A stretch of 14,036 bases of DNA, from assembly GCA_021793055.1 (NCBI GenBank), contig JAJYTL010000050.1, positions 1 through 14,036 of the forward strand, written 5' to 3'. Below, piece after piece: positions 1 to 7,040 of this stretch (its first letter is position 1; every line of letters begins with the position of its first letter). The notes beneath the pieces are model-generated. The model ran no database searches and was not told the origin of the DNA. It was given only the letters and a program-made list of their open reading frames with translations. Made by a program: the position numbers and the translations under genes. The DNA comes from Pseudomonadota bacterium. Lineage in GTDB: Bacteria > Pseudomonadota > Alphaproteobacteria > Ferrovibrionales > Ferrovibrionaceae.

Positions 1-1
1 G

Positions 2-139
2 GTCGACCCGCAAGGCGCCATCATCGACGCGCTTCAGGCGCGCAACGGCCGTCGCGCCGGGACTTTGCTCGTGCAGCATATCGGCCGTGCCGAAAGGCGC
101 GCCCTCTCGGCGCTGCAACACGTCGCCATCTTGCCGTGA
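2..139 (+). CDS. C-terminal fragment of a probable GntR-family (FCD domain) transcriptional regulator
   Basis: The window opens inside a reading frame that ends at TGA 137-139, leaving 45 residues. The fragment resembles the last two helices of the FCD ligand-binding domain of GntR regulators: an AIIDALQARNGRRAG stretch (compare the usual xHxAIxxALxARDxxxA pattern) followed by a helix with LLVQHIGRAERRAL, where a C-terminal His is commonly kept. The His usually found before the 'AI' appears to be Gln here. Family members normally have an N-terminal winged helix-turn-helix, which would lie upstream of the window. The gene is co-directional with the molybdenum hydroxylase genes and only 30 bases upstream of coxG, so it may be their regulator and cotranscribed with them. 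The call rests on a short fragment, and another helical C-terminus is possible. Confidence 0.5.
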   Translation, partial: VDPQGAIIDALQARNGRRAGTLLVQHIGRAERRALSALQHVAILP

Positions 140-169
140 AATCGCCCCTCCCAGGTCATCGGCTGAATC

Positions 170-808
170 ATGCAATTCGAGAATAGCTTTCTGGTCCCCA
201 TGCCGCCCGAAAAGGCGTGGCCCTTGCTTCTGGACGTGGCGCGCATCGCGCCCTGCCTTCCGGGCGCCGAGCTGACCGAGATGGTGGACGCGAGCCATTT
301 CCGCGGTCAGGCCAAGCTCAGGGTCGGTCCGGTTCAGCTTGCCTTTGCCGGCGCGGCCGAGCTCGTAAGCCGCGACGACGCGCGGCACGAGGCGCGGCTG
401 GTCGCCAAGGGTGCCGAGGGCAAAGGCCGCGGCAGCGCCTCGGCGACGGTGGATTTTTCCTTGAAGCCGGAGGGCGACGCGACGCGGGTCGAGGTCAAGA
501 CCGATCTGCAGCTGGTCGGCGCGGTGGCGCAATATGGCCGCGGCGCGGGCCTGATCAAGGAGATCGCCAATCAGCTGATCGGGCAATTCGCCGATAACCT
601 GCGGCGGCTGATCGGCGACAGCGCGCCGGCGGCGGCCGAAGCGGAAGCGGCTCAAGCCGCCGCCACGGCCGCGCCGACACCGATGCCAAGATCGCCGCAA
701 ACGCCGCCTGGGCGCGACAACGCGATCTCGGGGCTGTCGCTGTTCTGGGCGGCGCTGCGCGCCATTGTCGGCCGTTGGCTGCGCGGTCTCTTCGGCCGCG
801 GCCGCTGA
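170..808 (+). CDS. coxG: CoxG-like SRPBCC protein with C-terminal membrane tail
   Basis: This 212-residue protein matches the CoxG family (carbon monoxide dehydrogenase subunit G, SRPBCC fold). Residues 1-150 form the lipid-binding-like domain: the opening MQFENSFLVPMPPEKAWPLL and the later CLPGAEL segment are typical, as is the closing helix around QLIGQFADNLRRL (135-147). A low-complexity Ala/Pro linker follows (about 151-183). The tail, about 186-212, is hydrophobic then basic (LSLFWAALRAIVGRWLRGLF), consistent with a membrane anchor. CoxG proteins in CO oxidisers are reported to anchor the Mo enzyme and pass electrons through bound quinone, so an equivalent role for the adjacent hydroxylase is inferred. 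The start is ATG 170, which matches the usual N-terminus of the family although the ribosome binding site is weak. It lies 15 bases before the coxM-like gene. Confidence 0.88.
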   Translation: MQFENSFLVPMPPEKAWPLLLDVARIAPCLPGAELTEMVDASHFRGQAKLRVGPVQLAFAGAAELVSRDDARHEARLVAKGAEGKGRGSASATVDFSLKPEGDATRVEVKTDLQLVGAVAQYGRGAGLIKEIANQLIGQFADNLRRLIGDSAPAAAEAEAAQAAATAAPTPMPRSPQTPPGRDNAISGLSLFWAALRAIVGRWLRGLFGRGR

Positions 809-823
809 CGTAGGGAGGTCCTG

Positions 824-1699
824 GTGAAGCCCGCACCCTTTGCCTATCACGACCCGAGGACGCTCGATGATCTGGTCGGGATTCTCGGCCAGGTGGAAAA
901 CGCCAAGCTGCTGGCCGGCGGCCAGTCGCTGATGCCGATGCTCAACATGCGTTACGTGATTCCGGATCATGTTGTCGACCTGAACCGGATTCCTGAGCTT
1001 TCGCATCTGGCCGAAAGCGATGGCCTCATCGAAATCGGCGCCACGGTGCGCCAGGCCGCCTTGGAACGTTCCGCGCTGATCGCCGCGCGCTGCCCGGTGA
1101 TGCAGGAGGCGCTTGGCTGCGTCGGCCATTTTCAGACGCGCAATCGCGGCACCATCGGTGGCAGCTTGAGCCATCTCGATCCGGCGGCGGAATTGCCGGG
1201 AATCGCCGCGCTTTACGACGCGACGCTGCACGTCGCCGGGCCGCGCGGGCGGCGCGACGTGGCCTTCGCCGATTGGGGTCTCAGTTATATGACGCCCAAT
1301 CTGGCGCCCGACGAAGCGCTGATCGGCTTGAGCCTGACACCCTGGCGCGAGCCGCATGGCGCGGCCTTCTTAGAGTTTGCGAGGCGACATGGCGATTTCG
1401 CCATCGTCGGCGTCGCCTGTCTCGTGGCTCTTGATGGCGCTGGCTGCGTGCAGCGCGCCGCGATTTCGCTGGTCGGCGTCGACGTGAAGCCGGTGCGCCT
1501 GAGAGCGGCCGAAGTGGCGATCGCGGGCGTCGCGCCGAGCGCCGAGGTTCTCGCCGAGGTGGCCGCCATGGCGCGCCGTCTCGATTGTCTTTCCGATACC
1601 CATGTTTCCGCCGCCTATCGGCAACGGTTGGCCGCGACCCTGACCCGGCGCGCGCTGGCGTTGGCGCTGGCGCGCGCGGGAGGAGGACACGATGTCTGA
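824..1699 (+). CDS. FAD-binding medium subunit of a xanthine-oxidase-family molybdenum hydroxylase (CoxM-like)
   Basis: This 291-residue protein has the length and layout of the CoxM/CutM flavoprotein subunit, which takes electrons from the Fe-S subunit onto FAD. Two FAD-binding signatures are visible: AGGQSLMP at 31-38 and TIGGSLSHLDPAAELP at 110-125. These match the AGGQS and TIGGS...DPA motifs of the family. The C-terminal part (about 175-290) fits the CO-dehydrogenase flavoprotein C-terminal domain. The start is GTG at 824, supported by a good GGGAGG ribosome binding site at 813-818. The 3' end overlaps the next gene by 8 bases, which suggests translational coupling. No oddity such as truncation or frameshift is visible. 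The gene symbol is left blank because the partner large subunit is not a true CO dehydrogenase. Confidence 0.92.
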   Translation: MKPAPFAYHDPRTLDDLVGILGQVENAKLLAGGQSLMPMLNMRYVIPDHVVDLNRIPELSHLAESDGLIEIGATVRQAALERSALIAARCPVMQEALGCVGHFQTRNRGTIGGSLSHLDPAAELPGIAALYDATLHVAGPRGRRDVAFADWGLSYMTPNLAPDEALIGLSLTPWREPHGAAFLEFARRHGDFAIVGVACLVALDGAGCVQRAAISLVGVDVKPVRLRAAEVAIAGVAPSAEVLAEVAAMARRLDCLSDTHVSAAYRQRLAATLTRRALALALARAGGGHDV

Positions 1700-2177
1700 G
1701 AAAAGGCGCATCTCGCTGACCGTGAACGGAAAGGCGGTCGAGCGCGAGGTCGAGACGCGCACCCATCTCGCGGATTTCCTTCGCCACGAGATCGGCCTCA
1801 CCGGCACCCATGTCGGCTGCGAGCACGGCGTCTGCGGCGCCTGCACGGTGCTGGTCGACGGCGCGGCGGTGCGGTCCTGCCTGATGCTGGCGGTGCAGGC
1901 GGATGGCGCGGCGGTCACCACGGTCGAGGGCCTTGCCCGGCCCGACGGCACGCTTCATCCGCTGCAGACGGCGTTCTGGGAACATCATGGTCTGCAATGC
2001 GGCTTCTGCACGCCGGGCATGCTGACCAGCCTCGCGGCTTATCTCGAAGCCCATCCGAACGCCGATGAACCGGATATCCGGCGGGCGATTTCCGGCAATA
2101 TCTGCCGTTGCACCGGCTATCAAAACATCGTCGCCGCGGCGCTCGACGCGGCGCGCGTCATGCGCGAGGGACGCTGA
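1692..2177 (+). CDS. [2Fe-2S] small subunit of the molybdenum hydroxylase (CoxS-like)
   Basis: This 161-residue protein is the two-cluster iron-sulfur subunit that relays electrons from the Mo site to FAD. The N-terminal plant-ferredoxin-like cluster uses Cys43, Cys48, Cys51 (CEHGVCGAC) and Cys63. The C-terminal all-helical cluster uses Cys103 and Cys106 (CGFC) and Cys138 and Cys140 (CRC in GNICRCTGYQNI). All eight cysteines are present, so both clusters should form. Length is normal for the family (about 150-170). ATG 1692 overlaps the coxM-like gene by 8 bases, and the large-subunit ATG begins 2 bases after this stop codon, so all three subunits should be translated together. Confidence 0.96.
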   Translation: MSEKRRISLTVNGKAVEREVETRTHLADFLRHEIGLTGTHVGCEHGVCGACTVLVDGAAVRSCLMLAVQADGAAVTTVEGLARPDGTLHPLQTAFWEHHGLQCGFCTPGMLTSLAAYLEAHPNADEPDIRRAISGNICRCTGYQNIVAAALDAARVMREGR

Positions 2178-2179
2178 TC

Positions 2180-4510
2180 ATGGGTGTTCGCTATATCGGC
2201 GCCGAGGTCAAGCGGCTGGAAGATCCGAAGCTGATCACCGGTCGTGGCCGCTATGTCGACGACATTCATCTGCCGGCCATGCTGCACGCGGCCTTCGTGC
2301 GGAGCAGCCATGCCCACGCCAAGATCGGCGACATCGACGTCGCGGCGGCGGCGGCGGTTCCTGGCGTGGTCGCGGTCCTGACCGCCGCCGATTTCGGCCC
2401 GCGCATGGCGGCGGCGATGCCGCAGCCCTATGCCGCGCCGGTGATTAAGCAGTCGATCACCCAGCATCCGCTGGCGCGCGAGGAAGTGTGCTACGTCGGC
2501 GAGACCATCGCCGTGGTGGTCGCCGAAAGCCGGCCGGTCGCCGAGGACGCGGCGGCCCTGGTCGCGGTGGATTACGCGCCGCTGCCGGTGATGGCGGAGT
2601 TCCGCAAGGCCTTGGACGCCGACGCCGCCACCGCGCATGCCGGCGCGTCGGACAATCTGATGGCGACGCTGCGGGCGCAATTCGGCGATACCGAGGCGAT
2701 CTTTGCCAGCGCGCCGCACGTCTTCCGCGAGACGCTGTCGCAGCATCGCGGCGGCTGCCACGCCATGGAATGCCGTGGCGTCGTCGCGAGCTTCGACCCG
2801 GGCCCCGACGAGCTGACGATCTGGACCTCGACCCAGGCGCCTTATCTCGTCCGCCGCCTGCTCGCCGGCTATCTCGGGCGCGACGAAAGCACGCTCCGCG
2901 TCGCCGCGCCGGATGTCGGTGGTGGCTTCGGGCCGAAGGCCGGGTTTTATGCCGAGGAGATCGTACTCGCGCTGCTCGCCGAAAGACTGCAGCGGCCGGT
3001 GAAATGGATCGAGGATCGCCGCGAGCACTTTTACGCCACGACGCAGCAGCGCGATCAGTTCTGGGATGTCGAGGTCGCGGCGGCAAGCGACGGCCGTATT
3101 CTCGGCCTGCGCGGTCGCTGCATCCACGACAACGGCGCTTATGTTCCCTATGGCGTGCTATTGCCGGCGACCTCGCTGGCGGCGTTTCCCGGACCGTACG
3201 CGCTGGCCTGCCTCGATATCCGGATTGACGCCGTATTCACCAACATGGTGCCGAACACGCCGGTGCGCGGCGCCGGCCGGCCGAACACGGCTTTCGTTCT
3301 CGAACGCATGGCCGATCGCGTTGCCCGCGAGCTCAAGATCGACCGTGCGGAGGTGCGCCGGCGGAGCTTCGTCCGTCCCGATCAGTTTCCCTACGAGACC
3401 GGCATGAAGGCCAGGGACGGCTCGCCGATTTCCTATGACAGCGGCAGCTATCACGCCTGTCTCGACCGGGTGATGGCGAAAATAGGCACCGATTTCGTCG
3501 CGCGCCAACAGGCCGCGCGCGCCGAAGGCCGCTATCTCGGCCTCGGCATCGCCGCTTACGTGGAGGATACCGGTCTCGCGCCCTTCGAGGGCGTCAGCAT
3601 CCGCGTTTTGCCGAGCGGCGACGTGGTGCTGCGGACCGGTGCCGCGAGCCAAGGACAAGGCCATGCCACGGTCCTGGCGCAAATCTGCGCCGAGGGGCTC
3701 GGTGTCCGGATCGAGCGCATCAAGGTCGAAGCGGCCGATACCGGAAAATTTCCGCTCGGCATCGCAACCGTCGCGAGCCGCGTCGCGGTGACGGCGGGAT
3801 CCTCCGCCCAGCTCGCGGCCGAGCGGGTTCGCGCCAAGGCGCTGAAAGTCGCCGCCGACATGCTGGAGGCGGCGGAGCAGGACCTGGTGATCGAGGATGG
3901 TATCGTTCATGTCGCGGGCGTGCCCGAGATGAAGGTGACGCTCGGCGAGATCGCGCGCCGTCTCGCCGGGGCGCCGGGTCAGCCGATGCCGGCTGGCGTC
4001 GAGCCCGATCTCGCCGCCACCGCCTATTTCGAGGCGCGCCAGACTCCCTTCGCCAACGGCACCAACGCGGCCGAGGTCGAGGTCGATATCGAGACCGGCG
4101 AGGTGAAGATTTTGCGTTATCTCGTGGTGCACGATTGCGGTCGGCTGCTGAATCCGCGTCTCGTCGACGGCCAGATCGTCGGTGGTGTCGTGCACGGTAT
4201 CGGCAACGCGCTTTATGAGCGCATGGTCTACGACGAGAGCGGCCAGCCGCTGACCACCAACTACGGCGAATATCTGCTCCCATTGGCGACCGAAATGCCG
4301 CCGATCGAGGTCGAGCATATCGAGACGCCCTCGCCGCTCAACCCGCTCGGCATCAAGGGCGCGGGGGAGGGCGGCACCATTCCGGCCATTGCGACTATCA
4401 TCTCGGCGGTCGACGATGCGCTCGCGCCGCTCAACGTTCGAATCGCGGAATATCCGCTCAGTCCCGAGCGCCTTCTCGATCTGATCGACGCGGCGGCGAA
4501 GGCTGGCTGA
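2180..4510 (+). CDS. Molybdopterin-binding large subunit, xanthine dehydrogenase family (form II CoxL-like, not a true CO dehydrogenase)
   Basis: This 776-residue catalytic subunit binds molybdenum cytosine dinucleotide and hydroxylates its substrate with water-derived oxygen. Visible family motifs are GGGFGPK at 247-253, VRGAGRPNTAF from 362, the cofactor-contacting QGQGHAT at 491-497, and GAGEGGT around the catalytic base Glu730. True (form I) CO dehydrogenases have a Cys in the active-site loop (AYRCSFR) that carries the Cu-S-Mo bridge. Here the loop is VRGAGR with no Cys, so CO oxidation is unlikely and an organic substrate such as an N-heterocycle or aldehyde is more likely. The start at ATG 2180 has GAGGGA 8 bases upstream; an in-frame ATG at 2108 lies inside the small-subunit gene and is less likely. 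No CoxD, CoxE, XdhC or MobA-type maturation genes appear in the window. Confidence 0.92.
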   Translation: MGVRYIGAEVKRLEDPKLITGRGRYVDDIHLPAMLHAAFVRSSHAHAKIGDIDVAAAAAVPGVVAVLTAADFGPRMAAAMPQPYAAPVIKQSITQHPLAREEVCYVGETIAVVVAESRPVAEDAAALVAVDYAPLPVMAEFRKALDADAATAHAGASDNLMATLRAQFGDTEAIFASAPHVFRETLSQHRGGCHAMECRGVVASFDPGPDELTIWTSTQAPYLVRRLLAGYLGRDESTLRVAAPDVGGGFGPKAGFYAEEIVLALLAERLQRPVKWIEDRREHFYATTQQRDQFWDVEVAAASDGRILGLRGRCIHDNGAYVPYGVLLPATSLAAFPGPYALACLDIRIDAVFTNMVPNTPVRGAGRPNTAFVLERMADRVARELKIDRAEVRRRSFVRPDQFPYETGMKARDGSPISYDSGSYHACLDRVMAKIGTDFVARQQAARAEGRYLGLGIAAYVEDTGLAPFEGVSIRVLPSGDVVLRTGAASQGQGHATVLAQICAEGLGVRIERIKVEAADTGKFPLGIATVASRVAVTAGSSAQLAAERVRAKALKVAADMLEAAEQDLVIEDGIVHVAGVPEMKVTLGEIARRLAGAPGQPMPAGVEPDLAATAYFEARQTPFANGTNAAEVEVDIETGEVKILRYLVVHDCGRLLNPRLVDGQIVGGVVHGIGNALYERMVYDESGQPLTTNYGEYLLPLATEMPPIEVEHIETPSPLNPLGIKGAGEGGTIPAIATIISAVDDALAPLNVRIAEYPLSPERLLDLIDAAAKAG

Positions 4511-4518
4511 TCGCCGCC

Positions 4519-4540
4519 TGCCGCGCCGGGGGGCGCCGCA
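4519..4540 (+). terminator. GC-rich hairpin after the hydroxylase operon, possible weak terminator
   Basis: TGCCGCGCC (4519-4527) and GGCGCCGCA (4532-4540) pair with one C-C mismatch around a GGGG loop, just 8 bases after the large-subunit stop codon. There is no T-run directly behind it; the nearest is TTTT at 4553-4556. It could slow or partly stop transcription, or protect the 3' end of the message. Random pairing is common in DNA this rich in GC. Confidence 0.3.
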
Positions 4541-4554
4541 CGGTCAACCCAATT

Positions 4555-4583
4555 TTGGAAAATCGCGCGAAAGCGGCTAAGCT
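4555..4583 (+). promoter_or_regulatory. Possible sigma70-type promoter for the MFS gene
   Basis: TTGGAA (4555-4560) and TAAGCT (4578-4583) are separated by exactly 17 bases, in an A/T-richer patch of the 141-base gap before the transporter. The -35 matches consensus at 4 of 6 positions and the -10 at only 3 of 6, so support is weak. If real, the transporter would be transcribed at least partly independently of the hydroxylase genes. Confidence 0.25.
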
Positions 4584-4637
4584 CCGCCGGCACGTCGGGG
4601 CGCTCGCGCGCTTTGTCAGCGACACGGAGGGGAAACC

Positions 4638-4644
4638 AGAGGGG
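4638..4644 (+). promoter_or_regulatory. Ribosome binding site that decides the MFS start
   Basis: AGAGGGG lies 7 bases before GTG 4652. The alternative in-frame TTG at 4613 has no purine-rich sequence in front of it and would add 13 mostly polar and basic residues. This supports GTG 4652 as the start codon. Confidence 0.55.
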
Positions 4645-4651
4645 ACGGCTG

Positions 4652-5956
4652 GTGTCATCGCCAAACAACGCGGCTATCGCGCGCAGCGCGGCGCGGCGGC
4701 TTTCGCTCGAAGCCCTTGCGGCGGGGACCGTCGGCAACGTGGTCGAATGGTACGACTTCGGGCTTTACGGCTTCTTCGTCCCGACCCTCGCGCATCTTTT
4801 TTTTCCCTCGGCGGATCATATCGCGGCGCTGATCGGCGCCTACGGCGGCTTCGCCATCGGATTCGCCATGCGGCCGATCGGCGGCGCGGTTCTCGGCCAT
4901 CTCGGCGATCGCATCGGCCGGCGCTTTCTGCTCGTCTTCTCTGTCGTGATGATGGGGGGCTGCACCGCGGCCATCGCCGTTCTGCCGACCTATGGCCAGG
5001 TCGGCCTTGCGGCGCCGATTCTTTTGTTGCTGGTGCGTATTTTCCAGGGCTTCTCGGTCGGCGGCGAGTTCACCGGCTCGGTCTCCTATCTGGTGGAGAC
5101 GGCATCCCCACCGCGCCGCGGCTTCGCCGGCAGCTTCGCCAATATCGGCTCTACGGGGGGCATGCTACTCGCCGCCGGCGTGGCGGCGGCAACCGTGACC
5201 TTCGCGCATGGCTCTGCGCTTTACAGTTGGGCTTGGCGCATTCCGTTTCTGCTCGGCGGCGTGCTTGGCATCCTTGGCTATCTTCTGCGACGGCGTCTGA
5301 GTCATCCGGGCTACGAGCCCGATGCCAAGGCGCGGAAGCATCCCGATCCGCCGCTGAAGCGCGCGCTGAAACGAAGCCCGCGGACGATGATCTACGCGAC
5401 GCTCTTCACCACCGGCTACGGCATCGTCAATTATCTCACCATGGTCTTTCTGCCGACCTATGCCAGCGGCTTCGGCGATATTCCGCATGGCACGGCGCTC
5501 GGTATCGCGACCGCGGCGCAAGGCGTGGCCCTCGTCATGGTGCCGATCGCCGGATGGCTGACGGACAATGTGATGCGGCGGCGGACCCTGCTGATCGCGG
5601 CCTTCGCCGCCGAGTTCGCCGTCGCTTGGATTGCGTTTGCGCTGGTGCGCGCGGTTGGCATCGCCGGTCTTTGGATCGCGCAGTTGCTTTTCGGCTTCCT
5701 GTTGGCGCTGGTGATGGGGACCGCGCCCGCGATGTTGGCGGAAATGTTTCCGGGCGAGTATCGTCTCAGCGGATATTCGGTTTCCTTCAACATTGGGCTC
5801 GGGATCGGCGGCGGCACGGCGCCGATGGTGGCGACTGCATTGATCGCGCTTAGCGGCAACCTTCTCGCGCCGGCCTGGTATCTGATGCTGGCCGGACTGT
5901 TTGGCGCCGGCGCGATCTTCATGGTCAAGGACCGGAGCCGCGAACCTCTGCGCTGA
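4652..5956 (+). CDS. MFS transporter of the metabolite:H+ symporter (MHS) family
   Basis: This 434-residue, strongly hydrophobic protein has about 12 membrane segments. The MHS signatures are clear: GNVVEWYDFGLYGFF at 28-42, RPIGGAVLGHLGDRIGRR at 74-91 (the loop 2-3 motif of MFS carriers), QGFSVGGEFTG at 132-142, and WRIPFLLGG near 195. Relatives such as ShiA, ProP and KgtP import organic acids, osmolytes or shikimate by proton symport. The specific substrate cannot be read from the sequence. It follows the molybdenum hydroxylase genes by 141 bases on the same strand, so import of the hydroxylase substrate is a reasonable inference. Transport of a compatible solute is an alternative, given the trehalose genes downstream. 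The start is GTG 4652, chosen by its ribosome binding site. Confidence 0.9.
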   Translation: MSSPNNAAIARSAARRLSLEALAAGTVGNVVEWYDFGLYGFFVPTLAHLFFPSADHIAALIGAYGGFAIGFAMRPIGGAVLGHLGDRIGRRFLLVFSVVMMGGCTAAIAVLPTYGQVGLAAPILLLLVRIFQGFSVGGEFTGSVSYLVETASPPRRGFAGSFANIGSTGGMLLAAGVAAATVTFAHGSALYSWAWRIPFLLGGVLGILGYLLRRRLSHPGYEPDAKARKHPDPPLKRALKRSPRTMIYATLFTTGYGIVNYLTMVFLPTYASGFGDIPHGTALGIATAAQGVALVMVPIAGWLTDNVMRRRTLLIAAFAAEFAVAWIAFALVRAVGIAGLWIAQLLFGFLLALVMGTAPAMLAEMFPGEYRLSGYSVSFNIGLGIGGGTAPMVATALIALSGNLLAPAWYLMLAGLFGAGAIFMVKDRSREPLR

Positions 5957-5982
5957 CGCGATCTTGCGCGCTCAGGCGGGCT
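5953..5982 (+). terminator. Possible weak terminator at the MFS stop codon
   Basis: CTGACGCG (5953-5960), which includes the MFS stop codon, can pair with CGCG-C-TCAG (5967-5975) with a single bulged C and a 6-base loop. GCGGGCTTTCTT follows, an interrupted T stretch only. It would separate the transporter from the trehalose genes, but the stem is short. Confidence 0.28.
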
Positions 5983-5985
5983 TTC

Positions 5986-6014
5986 TTGCATGCGCGCGAG
6001 ATTTGGCGCATAAT
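5986..6014 (+). promoter_or_regulatory. Candidate sigma70-like promoter for the trehalose operon
   Basis: TTGCAT (5986-5991) and CATAAT (6009-6014) are spaced by exactly 17 bases. The -10 matches TATAAT at 5 of 6 positions and the -35 matches TTGACA at 3 of 6. It sits at the start of the 235-base gap before otsB and would give a leader of about 170 bases. It is the best promoter-like pair seen in the window. Confidence 0.42.
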
Positions 6015-6031
6015 GTGAAGCGGATCAAGGA

Positions 6032-6092
6032 CATGCGCATGCGTTGCGACGCGCGGCCTGCAACGGGCGCGGGTTGCGTTGCCATTTTGTGA
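6032..6092 (+). promoter_or_regulatory. Leader with a palindrome and two mutually exclusive hairpins, attenuator-like
   Basis: A perfect 10-base palindrome CATGCGCATG lies at 6032-6041. GCAACG at 6060-6065 can pair with CGTTGC at 6042-6047 or with the identical CGTTGC at 6077-6082, but not with both. The second hairpin is followed by CATTTTGT, a short T-rich stretch. A 17-codon open frame (ATG 6039 to TGA 6090-6092), with AAGGA 7 bases upstream, spans these elements. The layout resembles an attenuator, but the frame has no run of regulatory codons and the stems are only 6 base pairs, so this is suggestive only. Confidence 0.25.
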
Positions 6093-6191
6093 CGTTTCTG
6101 CGCGCGGGTCGCGCATGGTGGCGAAGCGCCGTCCGACATACAACGATGGGAGGCTGGAGCAGTTTCTATCGTCGACAGCAAGCCGACCGAT

Positions 6192-7040
6192 ATGCCCCGG
6201 AATAGCGTCGGGCGCGCGATGCCGCCCCCTCTGGCCGACGCGCTTCGCCGCCGTTCGGGCGCGGACACAGCGCTGGCCGTGCCGTGCGACGCGGGTCGGG
6301 TCGCTTGCGCGCTCTTTCTCGACGTCGATGGAACCTTGCTCGATCTGGCGCCGACGCCGGATGCGGTGATCGTGCCGCAGGCGCTTCGCGATACGCTCGG
6401 AATTCTCCAGGCGCGACTCGACGGCGCCCTTGCCGTCATCAGCGGCCGCAATCTCGAAACTCTCGACCGCTTGTTTCGTCCGCTCGAATTGCCGGCCGGC
6501 GCGCAGCACGGCCTCGAATGGCGCGATGCTTCGGGCGCCGTGCGAAACTTCGCCGAAGGCGAAATCCCCGACGATATCCGCGCGGCCTTCGCGGCCTTCG
6601 CCGCGCGGCACCCAGGCGCGCTGGTCGAGGACAAGGGCCTCGGCCTTGCGCTTCACGTGCGGAACGCGCCGGAGGCCGAGCCTGCGGCGTGGGCGTTAGG
6701 GGCGAGGCTGGCGGCACGCCACGGCGATGCGGTTCGCATGATCGCCGGCAAGCGGGTGGTGGAATTTCAGCTCAAGGGCGGCGACAAGGGCCGCGTGATC
6801 GAGCGCTTCATGGCGACGCCGCCGTTCGCCCGCCGCATGCCGCTTTTTGTCGGCGACGACGAAACCGACGAAGCGGGATTTGCCGCAGTCAACCGGCTTG
6901 GCGGGATCACCATCCGGGTCGGCGCCGGCGCGGCGACGGCGGCGCAGTTTGAAATCGACTCGCCAGAGGCCTTCCGTCTCTGGCTCGGAACGGCGGCGGA
7001 GTTGTTGTCCGCCGGTGACTGCGGGCGGTGCGTGCCGTGA
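6192..7040 (+). CDS. otsB: Trehalose-6-phosphate phosphatase (OtsB)
   Basis: This 282-residue HAD-superfamily enzyme removes phosphate from trehalose 6-phosphate to give trehalose in the cytoplasm. Motif I is DVDGTLLD, with nucleophile Asp44 and acid/base Asp46. VISGR at 82-86 is motif II. A Lys in GGDKG (199) and the Mg-binding GDDETDE at 221-227 are motifs III and IV. AQHGLEWR (104-111) is a typical OtsB cap-region sequence. Length is close to family norms (about 250-290). The start is ATG 6192, the first start codon after an in-frame stop at 6090. Neither it nor the in-frame ATG 6219 has a good ribosome binding site, so the first 9 residues are uncertain. The stop codon overlaps the otsA start. 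Confidence 0.95.
   Translation: MPRNSVGRAMPPPLADALRRRSGADTALAVPCDAGRVACALFLDVDGTLLDLAPTPDAVIVPQALRDTLGILQARLDGALAVISGRNLETLDRLFRPLELPAGAQHGLEWRDASGAVRNFAEGEIPDDIRAAFAAFAARHPGALVEDKGLGLALHVRNAPEAEPAAWALGARLAARHGDAVRMIAGKRVVEFQLKGGDKGRVIERFMATPPFARRMPLFVGDDETDEAGFAAVNRLGGITIRVGAGAATAAQFEIDSPEAFRLWLGTAAELLSAGDCGRCVP

Noticed and set aside
3158..4318. A 386-codon minus-strand frame opposite the Mo-hydroxylase large subunit
   Set aside because: The protein is low in recognisable motifs and lies wholly within a well supported gene; it is a codon-bias shadow.
2180..4510. Naming the M-S-L genes coxM, coxS and coxL as a CO dehydrogenase
   Set aside because: The Cys of the CO-oxidising active-site loop is absent (VRGAGR instead), so CO oxidation is not supported.
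4519..4540. A strong rho-independent terminator after the hydroxylase operon
   Set aside because: The hairpin is present but no T-run follows it directly, so it is listed only as a weak possibility.
6146..6205. A 19-codon frame (MGGWSSFYRRQQADRYAPE) overlapping the otsB start, considered as a coupling leader peptide
   Set aside because: No ribosome binding site precedes its ATG and nothing supports translation.
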